64,000 bases of DNA from assembly GCA_019916065.1 (NCBI GenBank), contig CM034236.1, positions 49,566,690 to 49,630,689 of the forward strand. The letters are read 5' to 3'. The translations under genes were made by a program, and so were the position numbers. The DNA is from Vitellaria paradoxa (taxonomy: Eukaryota; Streptophyta; Magnoliopsida; Ericales; Sapotaceae). Each line of letters starts with the position of its first letter. Within the stretch, counting starts at the first letter, position 1. The notes beneath the pieces were generated by a model. It did no database searches, had not been told where the DNA came from, and saw nothing but the letters and a program-made list of their open reading frames with translations. This document shows positions 24,901 through 35,660 of this stretch, one piece after another.

Positions 24901-25532
24901 TTTTTATACAGCAACATTTTATGTTCTGATCATCCTTTAGTTCTCCATACGCAATTTCCATTGGAGTGTGCATCAGGGGCATGCAAATGAGATGCGTTGC
25001 GGCTTTTACTTAAATATGCAGGTGTGCAGGGTCCCTAGCAACATGTGGTCCAAAATAGGCCGTCTCAAGCGCTCTATGATGCCTAAGCTAACCAAAGGAA
25101 GCACGATCTTTGGGTCTGGTGCAAGCCCTGGGATTATGTCCTGCATAGCGGGGAGGCTCTTATGTGACACATATTTGTCTTCTCGTGATCTATTGAAGGA
25201 GGTAAGAATATTTGAGAGGTTGGCTATCCCCCAAGGGCATCTATTAAATATGATATGATTTATCATGCATGAAATCTGTCTCTTCCAGGTCAGTTATTCT
25301 TTGACACAACTTGCAAAGACTCGGCTGAACAAGGACAGGAAGGAGATTGCACCACATGATGTTAGCTTGATGTTTCAAAATTCTGAGTCCCTTTTGGAAC
25401 TTGTAGGTTCTTATTCTTTTCTAAGTCACTTTTGATTGTATTTCACAAAAAGCATGAAAATTCAAGGTTTGATATCTGGCGGTTATAATTTATTGTCAGA
25501 TTAATGGCCTTTTGTGAATGTTAAGAAAATGC

Positions 25533-25570
<38 letters not shown>

Positions 25571-28500
25571 AATAGACAAACTTTTGAGGATTCCTGCAAT
25601 AAGTTTCCATCAGCAGATTGTCATATATTGAGGGAAATGGATGGTTTTAACTCTTAGATTTAGAGTAAATATTAAATAGTGTTTACAAGGTGATATAAAG
25701 CATTTCGGGCACACTATGGAAATTTTTATATATATTTTTAATAAACTTGAACACAATACATTTTTTTTTTTGGTTAGGTAAGCGGGAGGGGGGGAGACTC
25801 GAACCCGAGTCATGAGCGGGCGATACAAGGCTCTTAACCAACTGAGTTACAGGCCTCGCTCAACTTGAACACAATACATGGTTGGTTGTTGGAATGTTGA
25901 ATAGTCAACTGAATATATTGAACACGTTCCATATCATTACCCAAGTCAATGTGTACAAATGGGTACTTTACATATTTAGAAGAGACCCTTTAAGATGGGT
26001 TTATACTGACCAAATGATGTCAGCCTTGCTCTCTTATAGCAGAATATCATGATTCAATATTTTTCTATCAATCAATTGGCTGATTGCAATATCCACTATC
26101 TTCTTAGTGTGGTGATCTGTGTTTATTTCATTTATTTTGGTCAATCATCCACTTTGTTTACCATAGCTGGAAAATATATACTGCCATTGATGAATCTCTA
26201 TAACATCTCATGATACATTTGATGTTTTCAGATTGAATGCAGTGAGACAGATGCATGGTTGTCGATGGAACTTATGTTTCATTTGAGTGTTCTTCCCCTC
26301 ACTCGTCAACTAACCAATATCAGCGGTAATCTCTGGGGGAAGACTCTCCAGGTGAATATTTTTCATGTTTTTCGAATTCCTACTTGCGTAAAAATCATTT
26401 ATGGTTTTGACTTAAAAAGGCAAAATAGCTAACTCTAAATATGTGATTTTAGGGTGCTAGGGCGCAAAGAGTAGAATATCTTTTGCTGCATGCATTCCAT
26501 GCAAAGAAATATATTGTCCCAGACAAGTTTTCTCCTCATCCAAAAGAAACAAAGATGACTAAACGTAAAGTTAATAACGGTGCTGAGGACAAAGAAATTG
26601 ATGATGTACATGTTGACAATTCAAATTTTGAGGATGATCCACCTCATAGCAATCACGGGAAAGCCAAAAAAGGACCTTCTTATTCAGGTGGATTGGTCTT
26701 GGAGCCAAAAAGAGGATTGTATGACAAGTATATACTACTTCTGGATTTCAATAGTCTTTACCCTTCTATCATTCAGGTCAGTAAATGATGCTATTCTTGT
26801 TTTTGCCTTTGGTCTCTATGTTGAATCAATATCAACTAAGAATTTTATGTTTTATGTCCTGTGCATTCATGCTTATTTCTTTCAACAGGAATATAATATT
26901 TGCTTTACAACTGTTGAAAGACCTTTGGATGGATCATCTCCTCGTCTACCATCTAGTAAAAAGACTGGAGTCTTACCAGAGGTATTTTCCCGATGTTTTG
27001 TTTTAACGATGATCATATTTATGAGTGATTATTTATTTATTTATTTGTTTTTTTAGTACTTTGGAGAGAAGAAGTCTTGAGGGTCTGTAGAATGCAGACA
27101 TCAATCTTCCTCTACATCATGGAAATTGAGTTCCCAGCACTATTGCTTAACTATTTTCATTGGTGCCAGATGGATATTTTTTTACCTACAAAAAAATGAT
27201 ACTAGTGGATATCATCGACCTTTTGCAAATGTATCTTTCAGGGAAAATGAAATGCTCATTTGGGTTGCATTTTGGAGCTTTGATCTATTTTTTTTTTTTT
27301 GGCTGGTTATGCAAATTCAGTGGTTTAATCAGATAAAAAGGAACTGTGAATGTAATATTTTTTAATATGAATTTGCACTGTTGTAGTTGCTGAAAAATTT
27401 GGTTGAGAGGAGGAGAATGGTGAAGTCATGGCTGAAGACTGCATCTGGTCTTAAGGCCCAGCAGCTTGATGTACAACAGCAAGCCCTAAAACTAACTGCA
27501 AACAGGTTTCTCACTCACTTGTTTTGCGTTTTATTTTGATTCTTATTATAACCTAAAAGCACTTGTAGCTCTTGTTTGATGTCCCATTGATACTAAATTT
27601 ATCCACACTTTTTCTCCACCCGCAGTATGTATGGTTGCCTGGGTTTCTCCAATTCCAGATTTTATGCAAAACCACTTGCAGAATTGATAACATTACAAGT
27701 AAGACGTGGAACTCTATGCAAGTTGTTAATTTGCAGAAATAACCTGATTTTGGCTGAATGTTCTGTGTTGTACTTTGATCAACATACATGATTTTTATGC
27801 AGGGAAGGGAAATCCTTCAAAGCACTGTTGATTTGGTTCAGAACTATTTGAACTTGGAGGTTACTATTTTGTATGCTGAGATTCATATTTTACTGAATGC
27901 ATTCTTTGAAATGTGTCTGCTTTTTCCGATTTTACTCACCAAAAATGATGGCTGCTAAAGCATGTATCGCTCCTGGCAGGTGATCTATGGCGATACAGAT
28001 TCAATAATGATTTATAGTGGACTTGATGATATTGCAAAAGCCAAGGCGATTGCAGGGAAGGTCATCCAAGAGGTGAGGTTTTGGTTAGATATTGAATTCG
28101 TTTAGCACTTACTTTTTTGGGGTTTTCCTGTAACTATTAAACAATTTACTGAAGATTGAATTTCCTAATTTTTCCATTTTTTGCTTTACTAAGATTAAAC
28201 ATGGTGCATACGGCATCCATCCCATTCTAATCTCGTCAATTTCTTTGTCATCCCCTTGCTACATGACGCTCTTCTACATTTATTGACCTTTATACTAAAA
28301 GCATACTTTTAGGTGATTTTGACATTTTGGTTCTCTCTGGGACATATATTTGGTACTGTACATCAGTGAAACTGGATGTACGATTTCAAAAATGATTTTA
28401 TTTATTTATTTATTTTTGACAAGTAAAAATTCTTTGATTTTTTTAATCTAATTTGTGTTCCAACGGACATTTAAAATCTCCTTTCTTGGTTTCAGGTCAA

Positions 28501-31500
28501 CAAAAAATATAGGTGTTTAGAAATTGATCTTGATGGTTTGTACAAGAGAATGCTGCTTCTCAAGAAAAAGAAATATGCAGCTGTCAAAGTGCAGTTTAAG
28601 GATGGGACACCATATGAAGTAGCTTTTTAAACTTTTTTTTTTCTTGGGGTTCTTTTGGACTTTTTGAAATTGTTTTAAATATTTATCATTGGTGTACACT
28701 GGTGACTTGCACTTTTGGCACAGGTTATTGAACGGAAAGGTCTTGATATGGTTCGTCGTGACTGGAGCTTGTTGTCGAAGGAACTGGGAGATTTTTGCTT
28801 AAGTCAAATACTGTCTGGAGGGTATAATTATACATTTTTCGGTGGTTATCTCGTAATCCTAGGAAACTGTTGTTCTTCTTCAAGCCTTACATTTACATGG
28901 TTCTTCCGCTTACAGGTCATGTGAGGATGTTGTTGAATCAATACACAGTGCTCTCATGAAGGTAAGCTCACCAACTTACCAACTAGAATTTGCATTTTGA
29001 TGGTTTCACGCTACCTTGCTGCACGACTACCAAATAAACTTCCAAAAAATTGTGATCTGAAGCCACAAAATGGTGAGCTTGAGAATTTGGCAAAAGTAGA
29101 TTTGCTTGAGAATTTGAAATACAAAAATTGTAAAATATTCAAGTGTTTCTAAAACTTTTGGATTAACTGGATTTGTATTTTCATTAGTTAAATTTGGTAC
29201 CCTGCATTGAGGTCTTTGAGAGATAATAGGTAGTTAGCCTTACTCTTGCCTTTTCGTGGAGAGACTTGTTCCCACAACTCAAGCTCACTGCACGGTGCTG
29301 GGCTGGATGTGACAGTTTGTAAACCAGCCTAGGCGCTTAAGATCTTCAAAGGTTTGTGACCAAGGAAACTGTTGCAGCTAGTTGGAATACCTTATTTGTT
29401 TGCCATCATACAGTTTGAGCTAGCAGCAAATCTTGCCTTAAAATTTGGGTGTTTGTCATGGGAGAATTTAGTGGTTTCACTTCTGTGCAAGTTAAACAGG
29501 TACAGGAGGATATGAGGAATGGACAAGTAGCATTGGAGAAATATGTAATCACAAAGACGTTAACCAAGCCACCTGAAGCCTACCCAGATGCCAAGAACCA
29601 ACCTCACGTTGAAGTAAGTCAATGAAACTGTGATATTTTCTGGAATTGTCTTCTTCTTTTTTTTTTATTTTGATATTTAAACTCATCAAACGTTTACCTG
29701 TCATTTTACATTAACTTGGGCATTGATCATTTTCTAGGTTGCACTTAGACTGAAGAGAAATGGTTACTCGGCTGGTTGCTCTGCTGGTGATACAGTTCCT
29801 TATGTAATTTGCTGTGAGCAGGTTTGTTTTGAAAGTTTTTCTTTTATGTATTTTTTCTGCCTACTTAATGTTGCTGAAGCTTTCTCATATTATGCTTTTG
29901 ACATAATTGAAACTATATACCATGACCAAGTTTTCATGCATTTTTTGTCAATAGGGAAGTGGTTCTGGTCCTTCAATAGGGATTGCTCAGCGAGCTAGGC
30001 ATCCTGATGAATTGAAAAGAGATGCTGGAAAATGGATGGTTGACATTGATTATTACCTGTCACAGCAGGTTTGGCTTTTAATTCATTGATCCCTATTCAA
30101 CCTATAACTTTATAATCATTTTCAAACTCCAGGTTTCTTAGAAGCTTGGTTTATTCTGTACAGATTCATCCTGTTGTATCCCGTCTATGTGCATCAATTC
30201 AGGGTACAAGCCCAGCACGTTTAGCTGATTGTTTAGGGCTTGACTCATCCAAGGTAAATAACATCTTCTCATGCTGGACTCGGATTCACTCTGTGGACCA
30301 TGGTACGTGTGAATAACATTTCAAGCAATGGATTCTTTCAGTTCCAAAATATTTCAAGTGAAAGTGTCAGCAATGATCCTTCCAGCTCACTTTTGTGTGC
30401 AGTAGACGATGATGAGAGGTAATCCTTTATTGTCTAAGATTTTCCTGTACTTGCTCTCCATAGTAACATTTTACTGCAAATCTCCAAATCCTTTCAACAT
30501 TCTGAATTTTGCCCAGATTTCTGTCAAAGGATATTTGGCCTACGACGTGTCTTTAATTACCCAATATGTTGTGCATAAATGTTCAAAAAGTTGTCTGAAT
30601 AATAAACATAGAATTAACCAGTAAGGTTCCTTTTTACTTTCAACTCATTCCAAATCCTTCTTTGCTCATACTATTATTTTTTCAGCTCACACTCTTCCTA
30701 TTTCCCAAATTTCTCCTGGAAATTTCTGAAGTTCTGAATGTGTAATGAACTTTATATGCGACTGTATCTAGTATAGCAATTTGTCTGGTTTAAAAGTATA
30801 GTTATGAATGCTTGGGGTCAACTTAATAATTGCAGATATGGAGGCTGTGAGCCTTTGATTCTGTCATGTCCCAGCTGTTTTGGCACTTTTGAGTGCCCAA
30901 CTGTGTTGAGTTTTGTACGTTCATCAATCACTGAGAAGCAGACAGAGTCAGAAGCAGGGGAATCCAGTCGAAATTTCTGGCGCAAATTTCGTTGTCCTAA
31001 ATGCCCAGAGGACGGTGATGCAGGCAGAATGCTCCCAGCATTGATAGCCAATCAGGTAACTATCGAATTATGCAATTTTGGACTAAGTGGATTTGTTTCC
31101 TTAGGGAATCTAAAGAACTTGCAATCCAGGCTGTGAACTGAGTGTAACTATATCCAGTCATCATTCTTCAGTGTGGACCATTTGTTTTTACGGTAGAAGC
31201 CTTAACAATAGAGAATTTCTAAGTGGCACAAAGATTTAAGAATTTGAATTATAAGCATATGTGGGCCTTCAGATTTTGATTATTTTGCTAAAGGTGTGTT
31301 TGGCTGCGTACATCTGTCAGGTCAAGAGGCAAGCAGATGGGTTCATTTCAACTTACTATAAAGGTTTAATGACGGTATGTGTTACAGATCAATCACTGTG
31401 CTGTGCTAGTAATTTGTGAGTGTCCCAGCGACAATCTCTATTTGACTGGCTGGTGATTTGTATGTTGTAGTGCGATGATGAAACTTGCAAATACACAACT

Positions 31501-32081
31501 CGAAGTCTGAACTTGCGGGTAATTGGTGATTCCGAGAGAGGATCAGTTTGTCCCAATTACCCTCGCTGTAATGGTCACCTTATAAGAAAGGTTTTCACCT
31601 CAATTCCACCAAGTCTAAACTATGTTTTATGTCTTTTTTTTTTTCTCTTATATCTATATCTAAATATTTAATTGTTGATAAATTGGATGTACATATTCCT
31701 GGCATTAGTACACGGAGGTGGATCTTTACAAGCAGCTTTGTTATTTCTGCCATGTCCTGGATACGGTACGCTGCATTGACAAGGTTAGTGATTATTCATT
31801 ACTGAGCATGTAATTTAAAACTAAATATCCATTAAGATGGCTGATTTCTGCAGTATTTGGGAATGATTTTCTGAAAGATTATATTTTCACAGATGATAAT
31901 ACTCTTGAATGTTTTATGCTACTGTGATTTTTAGGTAGAGAATAATATTAAAATACCGGTGGAGAAAGAGCTGGCAAGAATCCGGCCAGTGGTTGAGTTG
32001 GCGGCATCAACGGCACAGAGGATCCGGGACCGGTGTGCCTTTGGGTGGGTGCGACTGAAGGATCTCATTGTCACCATTTGA
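18929..32081 (+). CDS. POLA1: DNA polymerase alpha catalytic subunit, 31 exons
   Basis: Exons: 18929-20077, 21037-21207, 21293-21376, 21487-21561, 21754-21818, 22674-22761, 22872-23060, 24182-24345, 24470-24584, 25022-25201, 25289-25402, 26232-26351, 26453-26776, 26889-26981, 27387-27505, 27626-27698, 27803-27859, 27980-28072, 28496-28618, 28724-28821, 28916-28961, 29500-29613, 29738-29821, 29955-30068, 30164-30253, 30342-30418, 30836-31055, 31321-31374, 31471-31590, 31709-31783, 31935-32081. All introns are GT-AG and the frame closes at 1,544 aa. The enzyme extends RNA-DNA primers with primase at nuclear origins. Features seen: the N-terminal pol-alpha domain (about 1-90), an exonuclease-like region with VGHNISGFD (about 680-700, the proofreading acidic residues apparently not conserved), motif [12 protein letters not shown] (936-946), motif B KLTANSMYG (1012-1020), motif C YGDTDS (1063-1068), KKKYAAVK and the C-terminal zinc module (CPSC...CPKCP, then CDDETC...CPNYPRC). 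The length fits the plant family (about 1,500 aa). The gene appears intact. Confidence 0.95.
20184..20301. repeat. Tandem duplication (59 bp) in POLA1 intron 1
   Basis: Two adjacent copies start gatcatt at 20184 and 20243 and share cagttgtgataatttcctat. They differ at a few bases. It is intronic, with no likely coding effect. Confidence 0.85.
23752..24033. repeat. Tandem duplication (about 143 bp) in POLA1 intron 7
   Basis: Copy one starts agcttagatggg at 23752 and copy two at 23895. Each ends in a version of gagcaaacaaagtt. Copy two is a few bases shorter near its centre. The two are nearly identical, so the duplication looks recent. It lies between exons 7 and 8 and leaves the splice sites untouched. 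Confidence 0.9.
25762..25861 (-). mobile_element. Short tRNA-like SINE in POLA1 intron 11, 18-bp target duplication
   Basis: The insertion of about 100 bp is flanked by aacttgaacacaatacat at 25744-25761 and 25862-25879 (perfect). On the minus strand it begins gcgaggcctgtaactcag, has A box taactcagttgg and B box gggttcgagtc, and ends in an A tail (T run on the plus strand). This is a minimal tRNA-derived SINE or a retroposed tRNA-related RNA. Only the acceptor end departs clearly from a tRNA, so it was not called a tRNA gene. Confidence 0.88.
29195..29330 (-). mobile_element. Degenerate SINE remnant in POLA1 intron 21
   Basis: On the minus strand the stretch includes gcctaggctggttta, shared with the SINE family at 10 kb and 50 kb. 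It is followed by gttgtgggaacaagtctctc and ggcaagagtaaggct, which resemble 3' parts of Au-like plant SINEs. No target duplication was found and the ends are uncertain. Confidence 0.35.
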
Positions 32082-32570
32082 TTTCTTCAATGCAACGCCC
32101 AAGATTTTGATGTCATGAGAGAATTTCTTTTACCAAAGAGGCTTTTGTAAATATTGAAGAAATTATTAAAACTAAATATTCATTCATTTGATTGATTATA
32201 CTCCACAGTACCCTGTAAGTTGTGAGATACAGAATCTTTTCACTCAGTTAACGACGGGCACTAATGTAAATTTGTTTTGGCAACACATGCAAATCCTAAT
32301 ATATATATATTTTGGGGCATTTAGGTGCGTTAAAAAAATACTAAAAATATTTTAACAAAATTTCACTTTCCGCTTTCACTTTCCGCTATCAGTTAGAAGA
32401 GAAGGCACTTGCTTAGTAGGTGTATCAAAAAATAATCTTGTTTTAGTTACCAGTGAGAGGGAGCTTTAGCTACCGATCAAGCAAGTCAAGCTAATCATAA
32501 ATCAAATCAATTCTTCTTTTTAGGAAAGGAGGGAGCAATCTTTCTCATACTATTCGGAGTAGTTTACTAG

Positions 32571-32960
32571 AAATGTGAAATAGTCTGACATCTTCTTAGG
32601 TTGAGATCTAGATTAGTGGAGTAGTTCACCAGAAATGTGAAATAGCTTGCTCACTGACATTCTCTTTAGGCTAAGGCCTAGACTAGCGGAGCAGTTTACC
32701 AAGAATGTGGAATAACTTATCTGTTAACATTTCTTGGGATTGAGACTCAGACTGACAAAACAGTTCACCAAAAATGTAAAATAGTCTATCTATTGATATA
32801 TGCTTGGGTCAAGGCCCAAATTGGTAGAATAGATGAATGAAATCAATCCTTCTTTCTAGGGAGGGGGTATCAATATTTCTTATACTATTCGGAGCAACCC
32901 ACTAGAGATGTGGAATAGCCTGACATTTCTTTGGGTCGAGACCCAAACTAGCAGAACAGC
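32571..32960. repeat. Degenerate 62-70 bp tandem array inside the Harbinger-like element
   Basis: Units carry a version of aaatgtgaaatagtctg followed by gacatttcttgggtcgagac. Copies begin near 32571, 32633, 32703 and 32772, with more after 32900. The spacing varies and an unrelated stretch interrupts the array near 32830-32900. Confidence 0.75.
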
Positions 32961-32977
32961 CCACCAAGAATGTGAAA

Positions 32978-33259
32978 TAGTCTACCCATTGACATTTCTT
33001 TGGGTCGAGACCCAAATTAACGGAGCAACCCATAGAAATAGTAGAACATTAGACTCGAAATACTAGACCTATATATATATACATTAAATTAACACCGCGA
33101 CTCAAAGGTTTAGTTTTATAGTCTACCCATTGACATTTCTTTGGGTCGAGACCCAAACTAGCGGAGCAACCCATAGAAATAGTAGAGCATTAGACGCGAA
33201 ATATTAGACCTATATATATATACATTAAATTAACACCGCGACTCAAAGGTTTAGTTTTA
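32978..33259. repeat. Two near-identical 141-bp tandem copies
   Basis: Copies start tagtctacccattgacat at 32978 and 33119 and end in tttagttttata. They differ at a handful of bases. Each contains the 62-70 bp unit plus a segment with acattaaattaacaccgcg. This is a younger, higher-order duplication on top of the older array. Confidence 0.9.
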
Positions 33260-33931
33260 TAAATACACACCCTAATTATCCTATCGATGTGGGATAGTCA
33301 ATTTTCTTTAACCTTTTATACATCAATTTTTTTTAATTTTTATTAATTTTCTCTAACTTTTTGAGAAAGAAACGAAGCGCCAACTCTCTCGAATTTGGCA
33401 AATTTTATTTTATTTTATTTTTTTAGTATTTTTTTGGCTCACCAAACGGCCCCTTAAATTTTTCATTGTATTGGATAAATGCATTTTAGCCTGATTTTTT
33501 TAATCTATCTTGTAACTTTGGTGGAACCATTAGCAAACTCCAAAAAGTATTTCAGCAGTAGAAAGTGCACCTTAGTATTCGAGGATTCGAGGACTCAAAC
33601 CAGGATCCAGGGATTCGCCCCACCATGAGGCAAATAAACAACAGCAAAAATTAAATAAAACTATTGCTTTTGAAAATACATGAACTGTTCGATCCGCTCA
33701 AATTGTTCAAACAAGTTGGAATACCACAAAGTCATTTATCATTATTGCTATTGTTATTTTATTGGACAGGGAGGAAAGGATCACAATAACTCAAAAAACA
33801 AACAAGGCATCTATTTAAATCAAATGTGTATAAAATCCTGACTGTTCAAAGAAGCTCCTCCAATGAATCATCACTACACTTTCACTATGCAAAAGTTTAT
33901 TTCTTCTGTAATGCAACTCCTCCAAACACCC

Positions 33932-35620
33932 TCACTGCAACTCCCCTACGGGTGCTTCATTCAGCCACAGGAAGTGAATAAAGTCATACAATTTCGCACT
34001 CACGCTGACCTGCTTACGTAACAAAAGGATATCTTAGTACATGTGGCTGGAAAAAAAGAATATGCAAAAAGGAAAGTTGAATTTTAGTTGCCAGTCATCA
34101 AAACAGGAAATGTAACTTTTTAATACCTTGTAAGGAGTTGGATTCAACCTCCTCATGTGATCAGGCCTCATTTGTTCCAGCTGTTTGATACAATGATTCC
34201 TGATCTCCTTAAGAGGGGGTAGTTCTTTCCTCGCTTTATCTTCAACAAATAAAAACATGGTTCATAAGTTGTAAGGAAAAGGAAAAATCTGTCACAAGCT
34301 GTTTAAACGAAGTCTTGTATTATTCCCAAGAAAATGGTAGTAAACCAAATTTTGGTTTCACAAAAATATCGAAAGGAATATAATCTAAATCAGTCAACAA
34401 CATATGACAACCTTTTCAAACAGAGCTTTCAGTTTTTCACCGTTTTAACTTCAAAGCTGTGAAGACATATAGATAATTCCATTCTAATAAAGAAGACAGA
34501 ACTAAACGTCTCAATCAAAGCATTGTTCTGCTATTGGAAATATATAATGGTTATAATAAAATCTCCAAATTACATATTTAGTTGTTCCAATCTTTGGAGA
34601 TCTACGTTAAATATTCTGAACGGTCTCACCTGGGCTCCCTGGCCAATAACACTTTAGAAGCTCCTCGACATGCTGTGGCACCACGTACGCTCTCTTGGAT
34701 TCATTAAATGGGTGACGACACAGTATCCTTTCTGCCACCTGCAAACGATATATAAAATAAAATGAAATAGACCCTTTTTTTTTAACTTGATTTAGGAAGT
34801 TACTAAATATAAAACTGAATAACCATTAGAATTCCACAAAAACTCGACTTTGACGTGTGCAGTCCTTTTACCAGGTTTCATCTTCTGATCTAGAGAGTCC
34901 CACTCAATGTTCAGACCATTGTCAAAATGCATAAAATAACTCAAGGACTTGCATAAGTGCAAAAGTAAAAGTTGGAGGTTTATCAAGAACCACTAGCAAC
35001 TTCATTTCTAGTCTGATACTGAAACTAGTTATTTCTAAGCTACATCTTCAGATAGTTTGGCAAGCTGTATGTCTCCCCAGAACTATAAAATTTTACGACA
35101 GGACAATGATAAAGCACAAATTTCCATGACTGGAGCACATGATGGACAACTCATCAGCTTTTGAGTACATCCCGCATTAGTAAAAAGGATAAGAATGCAG
35201 AATATACAAATGGAAATCTGCAAATATATTAATAGGTACAGAACATGCAAATGAAATACCTTAGGAGCTGGTTCATTTTCCCCTATCATTATATCCACTA
35301 GTGGGTAACCTTCTCGCCCGTACAGTCTATAACACCGTTTTTTGCAAGGAATAGAGACCTAAAACCACAAATAATCAACCTTTATGATATAAACAAAAGG
35401 CTCCTGAAATGTTTTTAATAGCACAATCAAACCTTTGAAACGTCTTCAGAGAGTTTGATGCGAGGCTGATTATTTATCTCAACAAGCTTGAAAACACAAC
35501 CTAAAGCAGCTTGAGCATAACATGTAACCAGATAAGTTCCGATACCGAATGCATCAATTTCATGACCCTGTGAAGGAAAATGTCACTCGATTACAAATAT
35601 TGCTTAATTACCAAATTTGC

Positions 35621-35660
<40 letters not shown>

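Larger units (their letters stand above)
32314..33453. mobile_element. Harbinger-like non-autonomous element between POLA1 and NAPRT
   Basis: The terminal inverted repeats are about 34 bp: the left end starts GGGGCATTTAGGTGCG, and the right end read on the other strand starts GGGGCCGTTTGGTGAG. Both continue with the same AAAAAAATACTAAAAA block. The flanks are ttt and tta, close to the TTA/TAA duplication of PIF/Harbinger elements but not identical. No transposase is present. The middle holds two tandem arrays. The element occupies most of the 1.85 kb between the convergent stop codons of POLA1 (32081) and NAPRT (33932). Confidence 0.6.

Noticed and set aside
25762..25861. Possible tRNA gene on the minus strand
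   Set aside because: It has an A tail and an 18-bp target duplication, so it is a retroposed SINE-like copy and not a resident tRNA gene.
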